A stretch of DNA of 64,000 bases from Bacteroidaceae bacterium. GTDB taxonomy: Bacteria; Bacteroidota; Bacteroidia; Bacteroidales; Bacteroidaceae. This document shows positions 54,597 to 63,465 of the stretch, piece by piece (position 1 is the stretch's first letter; the number at the start of each line of letters is the position of its first letter). Below the pieces are notes generated by a model. That model was not told where the DNA came from. It made no database searches and worked only from the letters and a program-made list of their open reading frames with translations. The position numbers and the translations under genes are program-made. Location of the stretch: NCBI GenBank assembly GCA_017534535.1, contig JAFXVZ010000019.1:186001-250000 (forward strand), read 5' to 3'.

Positions 54597-55594
54597 CCCT
54601 CCTCCTTATACCATGCAATGGTCTCTTTCACACCCTTGTCCAACTGATACTGAGGCTGATAACCCAATTCATCGATGGCAGGAGTAATGTCACAACGCCA
54701 ATTGCGTTGCTTCATGATACGGTATTTGTCTGTATTTAACGTACTGGTGGTATGGCGTAGCTTAGCCCACCATTCCGCCATGATGGAAATCACCTTCAAC
54801 ACCCAAAGAGGTGCACAGATGCGTAGCACCTTTGTCGCCTTCAGTTCGCGCATGATGAGGTTCGAGAACGTACGACTCTGATATACTTGTCCGTCGCTCA
54901 AAAAGAAAGCCCGTTGTTTCACCCCTCTTTCGATGCCTAAAAAGATAGCTTGCACAATGTCTTTCACATACACAAAGGTAATGTCCTGACGTTTGTAGCC
55001 CACTGAAAAATCAACGTGTTGCTGAATGCTCTTAGCCATCAGGAAATAATCCTTCTCTCTCGGGCCATACACACCTGTGGGGCGAAGGATGAGGTAGGGG
55101 AAATCAGCAAGACTTTGCAGGTATTGCTCCATTTTCAGTTTACTTTTGCCGTATGCCGTATTCGGTTGAGGCTTATCGTGCTCCGTAATGGGCTGGTAAT
55201 CCTTTTCGTGAATAGGACCGAATACGCTCAGCGTACTGATAAATACAAATAGTTTAGGTGTCTGTCCTGTGGCAATCAGTGCATCCACCAAGTTCCGTGT
55301 CTGTTTGTAATTAACCTTTTCAAAATCATGCTTATCGACACATTTCGTTACACCTGCACAATGCACAATATAGCTAAAAGCGCCATGCTGTGAAGCATGT
55401 TCCTTCAGCTGTTTCTTTAACATGTCTGGGTGAGTATAGTCTAGGTCAATAAACTGAATATCAGGACTCTGTAAATAAGTCTTGCTACTGCTTTTGCGCA
55501 CGCCAGCCCACGTAAAGAATCCTTTCCGCAAAGCTTCCTCCACGATAAAGCTTCCTATAAACCCACTTGCACCTGTTACCAGTATACTTTCCAT
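54587..55594 (-). CDS. NAD-dependent epimerase/dehydratase (extended SDR)
   Basis: 335 residues. Rossmann GASGFIGSFIVEEA at the start and the YGKSK catalytic Tyr-Lys pair (near residue 148) show an extended SDR. HCAGVTK and RPTGVYGPREKDYF are typical of sugar-nucleotide or lipid-linked substrates. It overlaps the PAP2 gene and probably shares its pathway. Confidence 0.88.
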   Translation of the reverse strand: MESILVTGASGFIGSFIVEEALRKGFFTWAGVRKSSSKTYLQSPDIQFIDLDYTHPDMLKKQLKEHASQHGAFSYIVHCAGVTKCVDKHDFEKVNYKQTRNLVDALIATGQTPKLFVFISTLSVFGPIHEKDYQPITEHDKPQPNTAYGKSKLKMEQYLQSLADFPYLILRPTGVYGPREKDYFLMAKSIQQHVDFSVGYKRQDITFVYVKDIVQAIFLGIERGVKQRAFFLSDGQVYQSRTFSNLIMRELKATKVLRICAPLWVLKVISIMAEWWAKLRHTTSTLNTDKYRIMKQRNWRCDITPAIDELGYQPQYQLDKGVKETIAWYKEEGWL

Positions 55595-55612
55595 ACCATA
55601 CTATTTTGGGTA

Positions 55613-55620
55613 CAAAGATA
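55613..55620 (-). promoter_or_regulatory. -7 box for the epimerase-PAP2 operon
   Basis: TATCTTTG on the minus strand, 18 bp before the ATG at 55594. Confidence 0.55.
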
Positions 55621-55678
55621 CTAAATTATTCCTTTCAACACCATCATTCTGTTCCTGTTTTTGCAGTCAGTTTTAATT

Positions 55679-55744
55679 ACTTGAAGTAATTGCCCCGATT
55701 ACTTCAAGTAATCGAGCCATTAGCTTCAAGTAATCCAGCTCCTG
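55679..55744. repeat. 22-bp-period degenerate tandem array, locus 5
   Basis: ACTTGAAGTAAT (55679), ACTTCAAGTAATCG (55701) and GCTTCAAGTAATCC (55723) start 22 bp apart. Around the second, CGATTACTT-C-AAGTAATCG (55696-55714) is a perfect 19-nt dyad. It shares the core CTTCAAGTAATCG with locus 2. Confidence 0.78.
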
Positions 55745-55935
55745 AATCATTTCATGAAGACCGAGAGTTTGGAAACCATGATTGGTTATCTCTAACGTGT
55801 GCCTACTGAGCAGGAAACAAGTCTGTGGTTGGTCTTGGATTAAGTGAATGATAATATGTAGGGTGTTGACTATCAGCAGTTGTAAGCCTAGATGATATAT
55901 GAACTGATAACTGATGATTTAGAGGTAATAAAATT

Positions 55936-55957
55936 GACAGGGGGGCACCCCCCTGTC
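55936..55957 (-). terminator. GC-rich terminator hairpin after the C69 peptidase gene
   Basis: GACAGGGGGG (55936-55945) faces CCCCCCTGTC (55948-55957). On the minus strand the stem is followed by AATTTTATT. It lies 37 bp beyond the C69 stop. Confidence 0.7.
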
Positions 55958-55993
55958 TCCTATTTATAACTCTGTCCAGATATAAGAACTCAC

Positions 55994-57655
55994 TCACAGT
56001 GACTTAATGTCCTGGGCATTCTCTGGCATCACGTAGCGATCGCCAGTTCCTTTGCTAATTGCCTCACGGAACATCTGGTCGTAACCAGGTGTGGCACGCT
56101 GGCCTTGGATGACTACACCATTCTCGGATGGCTTCACAATCTGGTCGTTATGTTTGACGGCAATGAGGCGGAAAAGCTTGTCCCAACGCTCCATCATTTG
56201 CTTGGTGTAAGCATTGGTCTTGTTAGTGAGGTAGGTGGCTTTCTCGCCTTTGGTGAGTTTTTCCACATCCTTCAAAACTTGCTCTTGGTCGGCCGCATAG
56301 AAGTCCTCCAACTCTTTCTGTGCATCACGAAGGTCACCTATCATTACGCTATAACGTGGATAAATCATGTTTGCCACCACATTGTTCAGCCAGAAAGCAC
56401 TCTTCTCACTATAGACATTGCTTTGGTTGTTTTCCCTGCGGAAAGCTTCTGGCACTTCCTGTACACCGCAATATACTGGCACATAAGCAATCATATTGGC
56501 ATCATCGCAGTTGAAGTACATCACACCACCTACATCATCTGGCAACCAACCACGCAAATGTGACACGAGGGTGAAGCCTGATTGTGGTGTACCGATGGCA
56601 CGCTCACGAAAATACTTCTTACCATTTACTTCCCAGTTCATTGGCAATGGACGGTAAGGAGAACTCCAAGGACCAGCACTCATGTCGGCTGTCATGTCAA
56701 GTGGGGTGCCCTCAAAGTGGTCACGCATATCATTCATAATGTCGCGAACAGACAGCTTCTTAGCAGGCTTGATGTACAAAGGCAGATGGTCGCATACATC
56801 GAACTGGCCATTGATATATGGCAAGTACTGATCCATCTCTGCCACATCAGCTACATGATGACGGAAGAAGCTCCACACACGGGCATCTGCATAGCGGACA
56901 TTCTCGAATGTCAATGGGCAATAAGCATCACGGAAGCTGAAGTCTTCGTCCTTGCCACTGAAGTAACCCTTCTGACGTGCAAAAGAAATCACATCCTTGG
57001 AATAGAGGCAATTATTAGAGTCCTTGAGGGGGAACTGACGGATGCGAGAGATGTTGGCATGGGCGCAGATGCAATCGTCAGGAATGCGAATAGCTACCCA
57101 TACGGCACCTTTATTACCTGGACCCTTGCCCATGATTTCCAGAATCCAAGCCTCGTTCTTATCGCATACTGTGATGGTCTCACCCGTGCTGTTATAACCA
57201 TATTCCTGCAGGAGGTCAGTCATGATGATAATGGCATCGCGAGCCGTAGCTGCACGTTGTAAACCTAACTGAATCATGGTGTCATAGTTCAGCAAGCCTT
57301 CAGGATTCTGAAGTTCCAGGCGGCCATCGAAGGTGGTTTCCACAATGCTCACCTGCTTCTCATTGATATATCCAATCACATCGTAGGTATATTCCACTTG
57401 ATCGATGTAACCCCTGACTTGTCCGTTGTTACCCCAGCCACGAATAGCAATCTTTTCACCGGGTTCATGCCTGCCACCAGGAGTGCGGCTCATAGAGCCC
57501 GCAAAACCATAACCGTCACAGTTATAGGTACAAATCACCGAGCCGTCAACTGATGCTGCCTTACCTACTATTAAGTTCGTGCAAGCCTCTAAGGGCGTTG
57601 TCAGATGCATAGCTGCCAGCGCCAGCATCGTTACAAAAAGATGTTTGATTCTCAT
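55994..57655 (-). CDS. C69-family dipeptidase (Ntn hydrolase)
   Basis: 553 residues. A signal peptide ends at PLEA, leaving C25 (ACTNLIVGK) as the new N-terminus; in C69 enzymes this Cys is the nucleophile after removal of the leader. The body shows DGSVICTYNCDGYG, EYGYNSTGETITVCDKNEAWILE (in pieces) and YDTMIQLGLQRAATARDAI. Probable periplasmic dipeptide or N-terminal peptide hydrolysis. Monocistronic. Confidence 0.9.
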   Translation of the reverse strand: MRIKHLFVTMLALAAMHLTTPLEACTNLIVGKAASVDGSVICTYNCDGYGFAGSMSRTPGGRHEPGEKIAIRGWGNNGQVRGYIDQVEYTYDVIGYINEKQVSIVETTFDGRLELQNPEGLLNYDTMIQLGLQRAATARDAIIIMTDLLQEYGYNSTGETITVCDKNEAWILEIMGKGPGNKGAVWVAIRIPDDCICAHANISRIRQFPLKDSNNCLYSKDVISFARQKGYFSGKDEDFSFRDAYCPLTFENVRYADARVWSFFRHHVADVAEMDQYLPYINGQFDVCDHLPLYIKPAKKLSVRDIMNDMRDHFEGTPLDMTADMSAGPWSSPYRPLPMNWEVNGKKYFRERAIGTPQSGFTLVSHLRGWLPDDVGGVMYFNCDDANMIAYVPVYCGVQEVPEAFRRENNQSNVYSEKSAFWLNNVVANMIYPRYSVMIGDLRDAQKELEDFYAADQEQVLKDVEKLTKGEKATYLTNKTNAYTKQMMERWDKLFRLIAVKHNDQIVKPSENGVVIQGQRATPGYDQMFREAISKGTGDRYVMPENAQDIKSL

Positions 57656-57723
57656 AATCGTAGTTTTTTCATAAAATAATGTGCAATTTTCGTAATTTTT
57701 AGTGAAATTTGCAAATAAATCAC

Positions 57724-57731
57724 TAATTTTG
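57724..57731 (+). promoter_or_regulatory. -7 box for the serine hydrolase gene
   Basis: TAATTTTG, 31 bp before the ATG at 57763. Confidence 0.5.
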
Positions 57732-57762
57732 TTCCAATAATATCAACTAAAACTATTGAGCA

Positions 57763-58833
57763 ATGACAAAGAAACTTTTATTCGTGGGTATGCTGTTGAT
57801 GGCATTGACAGCATGCAAAAGTAATGGCAAACAGGAATCCGTTGAGATTATTGATTTACCGCGCGTGGAAACAACAGCTAAGGTTTCACAAGCGATGGAT
57901 GGCTATTTCAATGCCGTGGAAGAAGCCAAGCAAGACCTGCATAGCATCATGGTGGTGCAGCATGGCAATGTGATTTACCAGAAGTGGCTGAGTGAGGGTG
58001 AGCAGAACAAGCCTCATATATTGAACTCTGTGAGTAAGACCTTCACCTCAGCAGCTGTGGGTTTGGCTATTTCAGAGGGTAAGATGAAGTTGACCGACAA
58101 GCTCATAGATTTCTTCCCCGATAAGTTGCCAGCTGAGCAAAGCGACAACCTGAAGGCTATTACAGTGCATGACTTGTTAACTATGAACTGTGGTCATGAT
58201 ACCGACCCAACACGCATTATACGTAATGCTGAAGATGGCGACTGGATCAAGGCTTTCCTGGCTTATCCTGTAGAGCACAAACCTGGCACATTCTATTGCT
58301 ATAATAGCTTAGGTACCTATATGTTGTCGGCTATTGTACAGAAAGTTACGGGTGAGAAGGTGGTGGATTACCTCATGCCTCGCCTATTTGAGCCTCTGCA
58401 TATTGACAAGCCAGAATGGCAGGAGAGTCCGCAGGGTATCAATACTGGTGGTTGGGGCCTTTTCCTCAAGACCGAGGATTTGGCAAAGATGGGTCAGCTG
58501 ATTCTGCAGGGTGGTAAGTGGAATGGCAAGCAGGTGTTGCCAGCCAACTATGTAGCAGAGATGCAGAAGGCTCAAGTGCCTTGTGTGCCAGCAGGTGTGA
58601 AGCCTCAACAGGCTGTGGAGATGGGCTTAAACAAGGAAAACAGCGACTGGGTACAGGGTTATGGCTATCAGATGTGGCGTTGCCGTCACAATGCCTTCCG
58701 TGCCGATGGTGCCAATGGTCAGTACATTATCGTGATTCCTGATAAGGATGCTGTGATCGCCACTACTGCTAATATTGGTGATATGCAGGCTGAGATTAAC
58801 CTAATCTGGGATTATATCCTTCCAATACTTTAA
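57763..58833 (+). CDS. Beta-lactamase-fold serine hydrolase lipoprotein
   Basis: 356 residues. Lipoprotein signal MTKKLLFVGMLLMALTAC (Cys 18). The SxxK motif is S89-V-S-K92; FYCYNSLGTYM supplies the Tyr motif; RADGANGQ near the end replaces the KTG box. This is the class C/esterase (Beta-lactamase, S12) fold. Family members include DD-peptidases, esterases and amidases, so antibiotic resistance should not be assumed. Ends at a bidirectional terminator. Confidence 0.87.
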   Translation: MTKKLLFVGMLLMALTACKSNGKQESVEIIDLPRVETTAKVSQAMDGYFNAVEEAKQDLHSIMVVQHGNVIYQKWLSEGEQNKPHILNSVSKTFTSAAVGLAISEGKMKLTDKLIDFFPDKLPAEQSDNLKAITVHDLLTMNCGHDTDPTRIIRNAEDGDWIKAFLAYPVEHKPGTFYCYNSLGTYMLSAIVQKVTGEKVVDYLMPRLFEPLHIDKPEWQESPQGINTGGWGLFLKTEDLAKMGQLILQGGKWNGKQVLPANYVAEMQKAQVPCVPAGVKPQQAVEMGLNKENSDWVQGYGYQMWRCRHNAFRADGANGQYIIVIPDKDAVIATTANIGDMQAEINLIWDYILPIL

Positions 58834-58890
58834 GGATTGAGATCGTGTTACAAACGAATGAAGACTGGGAAATCGCTTAGCGATTATGAT

Positions 58891-58919
58891 AAAAAGGCTG
58901 CGTTTTACGCAGCCTTTTT
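58891..58919. terminator. Bidirectional terminator
   Basis: 13-bp perfect stem AAAAAGGCTGCGT (58891-58903) / ACGCAGCCTTTTT (58907-58919) with a 3-nt loop. It has T-runs on both strands and separates two convergent genes. Confidence 0.92.
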
Positions 58920-58992
58920 AATTCAATCATGCAAAGTGTCAATTTTCAAAATTGCTTAGCAAGCAATTTCCTAATATATATAATAGGTATAA

Positions 58993-60399
58993 TCACCACT
59001 TCACTCCAGACACCTTAGCAACAGTGCGGATGATTTCGGTGTTATCCATGTGATGAGCGAATTCTTGAGCTCCGGCACCAATAGCATATACAGGGACATA
59101 TGCAGCTGTGTGACTACCTGATGACCACCACAGGTGAGCCTGCTCAGCCATCACTTCCTTAGCTACAGTTGCCAACTGCTCAGAACGAGAATACATATTT
59201 TCATCAAACTTAGCTCTGTTACGGGTAAAGGTCTCCTCAAAGCAGTCACGTAATTTCTTCTCCTGTTCCCAGGTAATGGTCAGCTCTTTCCAGAAGCCCA
59301 TCTTCTCACCCAGCAATGCCTTAACATCTTCCCATGTGGTCTTGCCTTCCTTGCGCAGGTCGGTAATATAACGTGACAATACATCGATAGATTGCTTTTG
59401 GTAAGACAACGCCTTCAGGTTCAGGGTATAACCACCGCTAGAGCGACCCAATGAGAAACCACCAGTCTCATGATCAGCCGTAATCACAATCAGTGTCTCT
59501 TTTGGATGCTTCTTATAGAACTCATAAGCTACCTTCACGGCATTGTCCATATCCTCCAGCTCTTGAATGGCAGTAGCAGCATCGTTAGCATGGCATGCCC
59601 AGTCGATTTTACCACCTTCCACCATTAGGTAGAAACCTTTTTTGGCATTCTCCTTCATCAGGAAGTCGATGGCACTCTCTACAATTTCTGATAAAGTCAG
59701 GTCACCTGGCTGACGGTCGATAGCATATCGCAAGCTTGCCTGGTCAGCATCTGCCTTCTCCATTAGGATCATTTTCTGGGCACTATTACGTTTAGCCTTA
59801 TACTCATTCACGCCACGAGCCAAGGTGTATCCAGCCTGCTCAAAGATAGGGAAAAGTTCAGGAGCATCCTTGCCATCGTAAGTCTTGTTGGTCTTCAAGA
59901 AACCACTACCTGCGAAGAAATCGAAGTTGGATTTAGGCAACCAGCTTGCCACCTCATAATACATGCTTCTGTGCTCCTCGTGTGCATACTGAGATCCTGG
60001 GGTAGCATGGTCGATACTTACTGAGGTAGTAATACCCACACGTTTGCCAGCCTTCTTAGCTTTCTCGGCAAAAGACTCTACCGCATTCTTGTTGGCATCC
60101 ACACCCATGGCATTGTTGTAAGTCTTTGTACCTGTTGCCAAAGCCGTACCACCAGCGGCTGAGTCGGTAATGGAATTGGAAGAAGAGTGTGAGTTAGCAT
60201 AACTTGCTACGGTAAATGAAGGGAACAGCAATGGCTTGATGCCGATGCGGCCTTCCATTTCTGCACGATACATTTCGGTTGCGTTCACTTGGTTCAGGCC
60301 CATGCCATCGCCAATGAAGTAGAACACGTACTTAGCTTGTTGAGCGCTCAAATGACCTACAGTCATGAGTAGCATCACTAAAACAAATAACTTTTTCAT
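58993..60399 (-). CDS. Secreted alkaline phosphatase
   Basis: 468 residues from ATG at 60399, which gives a signal peptide (MKKLFVLVMLLMTVGHLSAQ). The long upstream extension crosses the promoter and has no signal, so I reject it. YFIGDGMG holds a metal Asp; SITDSAAGGTALATG carries the phosphoserine nucleophile; TADHETGG and SGSHTAAYVPVYAIG are metal-binding. Classic PhoA family, freeing phosphate in the periplasm. A link to phosphate limitation is likely but no Pho box was identified. Confidence 0.93.
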   Translation of the reverse strand: MKKLFVLVMLLMTVGHLSAQQAKYVFYFIGDGMGLNQVNATEMYRAEMEGRIGIKPLLFPSFTVASYANSHSSSNSITDSAAGGTALATGTKTYNNAMGVDANKNAVESFAEKAKKAGKRVGITTSVSIDHATPGSQYAHEEHRSMYYEVASWLPKSNFDFFAGSGFLKTNKTYDGKDAPELFPIFEQAGYTLARGVNEYKAKRNSAQKMILMEKADADQASLRYAIDRQPGDLTLSEIVESAIDFLMKENAKKGFYLMVEGGKIDWACHANDAATAIQELEDMDNAVKVAYEFYKKHPKETLIVITADHETGGFSLGRSSGGYTLNLKALSYQKQSIDVLSRYITDLRKEGKTTWEDVKALLGEKMGFWKELTITWEQEKKLRDCFEETFTRNRAKFDENMYSRSEQLATVAKEVMAEQAHLWWSSGSHTAAYVPVYAIGAGAQEFAHHMDNTEIIRTVAKVSGVKW

Positions 60400-60425
60400 A
60401 ATCGCGATTAATTTAATATGTGTTG

Positions 60426-60433
60426 CAAAGTTA
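60426..60433 (-). promoter_or_regulatory. -7 box for the alkaline phosphatase gene
   Basis: TAACTTTG on the minus strand, 26 bp before the ATG at 60399. Confidence 0.55.
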
Positions 60434-60571
60434 GCAGAAAAAGTGGATTTACGCATTACTATTAGCAAAATAAACTGCTCATGGACATAAAAATTTACTC
60501 CTTTAACAGTAAAATTGGGGTTTGTTGACACTTTTTTACATTTGTTTAGATTATTAAAACGATATATAGTG

Positions 60572-60579
60572 TATATTTG
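60572..60579 (+). promoter_or_regulatory. -7 box for the HU-family gene
   Basis: TATATTTG, 52 bp before the ATG at 60632. Confidence 0.5.
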
Positions 60580-60631
60580 TATCATATTTTTAAAAACATA
60601 CAACGATAGAAACAACAACTGATCAAAAATT

Positions 60632-60910
60632 ATGAATAAATTTAGTTTCGTAAAAGAATTAGCGCGTCGATTACAGATTACCGACACAGCAGCAAAAGCC
60701 TTCGTAGATGCATACGACAGGTTAGTCATTGAGAAGATGTGCGAGGGAGAGGAAGTAAAACTCCAATATTTCGGTAAATTCGTTCCTCACCGTCAGCCAA
60801 AACGTCCGGGACGCGACCCACGTAACGGTGAGTACCATGATATTCCTGAACGTGTTACCATCAAATTCAAAGTCAGTGCCAACGTGCTTGACGAGATGAA
60901 CAAAGAGTAA
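60632..60910 (+). CDS. HU/IHF-family DNA-binding protein
   Basis: 92 residues. MNKFSFVKELARRL and TAAKAFVDAY form the N-terminal helices; GKFVPHRQPKRPGRDPRNGE is the beta-arm with the conserved RxxRxGRNP-like motif (here KRPGRDPRNG), whose Pro intercalates at DNA kinks. Typical size. A nucleoid-associated protein; the exact HU or IHF identity cannot be told. Confidence 0.92.
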   Translation: MNKFSFVKELARRLQITDTAAKAFVDAYDRLVIEKMCEGEEVKLQYFGKFVPHRQPKRPGRDPRNGEYHDIPERVTIKFKVSANVLDEMNKE

Positions 60911-60933
60911 TAAGGTTATTCGAAGGATTAGAA

Positions 60934-60973
60934 GGGGGCATGGCATATCTTATTAGGGATAAGCTATGCCCCC
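60934..60973. other. GC-rich hairpin downstream of the HU-family gene
   Basis: GGGGGCAT (60934-60941) pairs with ATGCCCCC (60966-60973), with an inner CTTAT/ATAAG pairing. No T-tract follows on the plus strand. It may be a terminator without U-tract or an mRNA 3'-end stabiliser. Confidence 0.5.
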
Positions 60974-61074
60974 TACTCCGTACAATAGCGCCCTGAATTG
61001 TTAAATTATCCAATAATCCGACAACAGAGCTCAATTCCCTCCCATTTTTACAAGGAATATTGACCAAATATCAT

Positions 61075-61082
61075 TATTTTTG
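61075..61082 (+). promoter_or_regulatory. -7 box for pta-ackA
   Basis: TATTTTTG, 31 bp before the pta ATG at 61114. Confidence 0.5.
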
Positions 61083-61113
61083 CAGCTATAATAATCAACA
61101 AAAGCTAAAACCT

Positions 61114-62130
61114 ATGAATAAACTCATTGAAGGAATCATTGAACGCGCTAAGGCAAATCGCCAGCGCATCGTACTTCCTGAAGCAACTGAAGAGCGCACG
61201 CTGAAAGCTGCCGACCGTGCTTTGGGTGAGAACATTGCTGACATCATCCTGATAGGTGACATCAAAGAGATTCACCGTATGGCTGATGAATTTGGATTGA
61301 AGAACATTGATAAGGCCACGCTGATTGACCCGATGGACAATCCCAAGGCTGAGGAGTATGCTGTGCTTTTATCAGAGCTTCGCAAGAAGAAGGGCATGAC
61401 CATTGAGCAGGCTCGTGAACTAGTGAAGAATCCTCTTTATTTAGGTTGTATGATTATCAAGACTGGCGATGCTGATGGTCAGATTTCTGGTGCGTTGAGC
61501 ACCACTGGCGATACTTTGCGTCCTGCCCTGCAGATCATCAAGTGCTCACCGGGTATTACTTGCGTCAGTGGAGCTATGCTGATGATTACCCAACAGCCCC
61601 AATATGGTGAAGATGGCGTATTAGTGGTGGGCGATGTAGCTGTTACTCCTATGCCAGATGCCAACCAATTGGCTCAGATTGCTGTATGTACCGCAGAGAC
61701 AGCTAAGGCTGTGGGAGGTTTTGCTGACCCAAGAGTGGCTATGTTGAGCTTCTCAACCAAGGGCTCTGCTACCCATGAGGTGGTGGATAAGGTACTTGAG
61801 GCCACCAAACTCGCTAAGGAGATGGCTCCTGAGCTGAAGATTGATGGTGAGCTCCAGGCTGATGCTGCGCTTGTGCCATCTGTGGGTAAGAAGAAAGCTC
61901 CTGGAAGTGAGATTGCCGGCAATGCCAATGTATTGGTATTCCCGACTCTGGAAGTAGGCAATATTGCCTATAAGCTGGTTCAGCGTTTGGGTGACGCACT
62001 CGCCATTGGTCCTATCCTGCAGGGTATTGCCCGTCCGGTGAACGACCTAAGTCGTGGTTGCTCTATTGACGATGTATATTATATGATAGCCATTACCGCT
62101 TGCCAGGCTCAAGCTGCAAAGAGTAAATAA
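61114..62130 (+). CDS. pta: Phosphate acetyltransferase
   Basis: 338 residues from ATG at 61114; the frame continues to a TTG at 61060 that precedes the -7 box. It interconverts acetyl-CoA and acetyl phosphate. RIVLPEATEERTLKAADRAL, DGQISGALSTTGDTLRPAL (in pieces), GDVAVTPMPDANQLAQIA, VAMLSFSTKGSA and NVLVFPTLEVGNIAYKLVQR mark the PTA domain. Short form without the regulatory N-terminal half of E. coli Pta. ackA follows after 18 bp. Confidence 0.96.
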   Translation: MNKLIEGIIERAKANRQRIVLPEATEERTLKAADRALGENIADIILIGDIKEIHRMADEFGLKNIDKATLIDPMDNPKAEEYAVLLSELRKKKGMTIEQARELVKNPLYLGCMIIKTGDADGQISGALSTTGDTLRPALQIIKCSPGITCVSGAMLMITQQPQYGEDGVLVVGDVAVTPMPDANQLAQIAVCTAETAKAVGGFADPRVAMLSFSTKGSATHEVVDKVLEATKLAKEMAPELKIDGELQADAALVPSVGKKKAPGSEIAGNANVLVFPTLEVGNIAYKLVQRLGDALAIGPILQGIARPVNDLSRGCSIDDVYYMIAITACQAQAAKSK

Positions 62131-62148
62131 CGAATAAATATTGATATA

Positions 62149-63351
62149 ATGAAAATTTTAGTATTAAATTGCGGAAGTTCGTCAATCAAATATAAGTTGT
62201 TTGACATGACTGATAAGTCTGTCATCGCTTCTGGTGGTATTGAGAAAATTGGCTTGGCCGACTCATTCCTGAAGTTTGCGTTGCCAGATGGAGAGAAGAA
62301 AATCATACATAAAGACATTCCAGAGCATACCGTAGGTGTGGAATTGATTCTTCAGACCTTGATTGACCCTCAGTATGGCGCTATCAAGAGTTATGACGAA
62401 ATCAATGCTGTGGGTCATCGCATGGTGCATGGTGGTGAGCGTTTCACTGAGTCTATGCTCCTGACTCCTGAAGTGTTGAAGGAGTTTGAGGCTTGCAATG
62501 ACCTAGCTCCTCTGCACAATCCTGCCAACCTGAAGGGTGTGAATGCCGTAAAGGCCATCCTGCCTAATGTGCCGCAGATTGGCGTGTTCGACACTGCTTT
62601 CCATCAGACCATGCCTGACTATGCATTTATGTATGCATTGCCATACGAGTTTTACGAGAAATATAAGATTCGTCGTTATGGTTTCCATGGCACCTCTCAT
62701 CGTTTCATCACCCAGTATGTTTGCGAATACTTGGGCATCAAGAAGGAAGGCCTCAAGCTCATCACTTGCCACATTGGTAACGGTGCTTCTATTGCTGCAA
62801 TCAAGGATGGTAAGGTAATAGATACCTCAATGGGTCTCACTCCGCTGGAAGGCCTTGTGATGGGTACCCGTTGTGGTGACATCGACGGTGGTGTGGTTAC
62901 CTTCTTGGAGAATAAGTTAGGTGTGAATGCTGCACAGATGAGTGATATCCTCAACAAGAAGAGTGGTATGCTGGGTATCACTGGCGTGTCAAGTGACATG
63001 CGTGAGCTTGAGGTAGCACAGAAAGAAGGCAATCCACGTGCCATCCTGGCTGACAAAATGTACAATTATCGCATTAAAAAGTATATCGGTGCCTATGCAG
63101 CAGCATTGGGTGGTGTTGATGTGATTGTCTTCACAGGTGGTGTAGGCGAGAATCAGGCTAGTATGCGTTCCAATGCCCTGGAAGGCATGGAATTCTTAGG
63201 CATAAAGCTTGATCCTGAGCTCAATGCAGTAACTGTAAGAGGTAAGGAAGGCATTATTTCCACTCCAGACTCAAAGGTGAAGGTGGTAATCTTGGCAACT
63301 GACGAAGAGTTAATGATTGCCCAAGATACTATGAATATTGTCAACGCTTGA
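62149..63351 (+). CDS. ackA: Acetate kinase
   Basis: 400 residues. It makes ATP from acetyl phosphate, giving acetate; with pta it is a main energy-yielding fermentation route in Bacteroidales. VLNCGSSSIKYKLF, GHRMVHGGE, FDTAFHQTMP, RRYGFHGTSHRFI and CHIGNGASIAAI are the ASKHA-fold motifs. Complete, and followed by a strong terminator. Confidence 0.97.
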   Translation: MKILVLNCGSSSIKYKLFDMTDKSVIASGGIEKIGLADSFLKFALPDGEKKIIHKDIPEHTVGVELILQTLIDPQYGAIKSYDEINAVGHRMVHGGERFTESMLLTPEVLKEFEACNDLAPLHNPANLKGVNAVKAILPNVPQIGVFDTAFHQTMPDYAFMYALPYEFYEKYKIRRYGFHGTSHRFITQYVCEYLGIKKEGLKLITCHIGNGASIAAIKDGKVIDTSMGLTPLEGLVMGTRCGDIDGGVVTFLENKLGVNAAQMSDILNKKSGMLGITGVSSDMRELEVAQKEGNPRAILADKMYNYRIKKYIGAYAAALGGVDVIVFTGGVGENQASMRSNALEGMEFLGIKLDPELNAVTVRGKEGIISTPDSKVKVVILATDEELMIAQDTMNIVNA

Positions 63352-63365
63352 GGCAAAAAAATGAC

Positions 63366-63409
63366 ATACTGCACAAGAAAAATGCAATTTCTTGTGCAGT
63401 ATTTATATT
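63366..63409 (+). terminator. Intrinsic terminator after ackA
   Basis: 15-bp perfect stem ATACTGCACAAGAAA (63366-63380) / TTTCTTGTGCAGTAT (63388-63402) with a 7-nt loop, then TTATATT. Confidence 0.88.
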
Positions 63410-63465
63410 CTCTCCTCATTATCTAATAAAACAATAACCATTTAAAGTAAGGAAAGGGCATAGAT

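Larger units (their letters stand above)
55621..55993. other. Gene-free stretch with array 5 and a GC-rich hairpin
   Basis: 373 bp. It holds the 22-bp array at 55679-55744 and the terminator hairpin at 55936-55957. The rest (55745-55935) shows no coding potential or clear structure. Confidence 0.6.

Noticed and set aside
55803-55997. Minus-strand 64-codon frame downstream of the C69 peptidase
   Set aside because: It spans the GC-rich terminator hairpin and has no signal, domain or start context.
57763-58833. Antibiotic-resistance beta-lactamase
   Set aside because: SxxK is present, but the KTG box is absent and the sequence looks like S12-type esterases or amidases; resistance cannot be claimed.
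60400-60729. 110-residue extension of alkaline phosphatase
   Set aside because: It runs through the promoter and into the HU-family gene on the other strand, while the internal Met gives a normal signal peptide.
60911-61113. Riboswitch or small RNA before pta
   Set aside because: Only a simple hairpin is visible; no conserved riboswitch pattern could be recognised.
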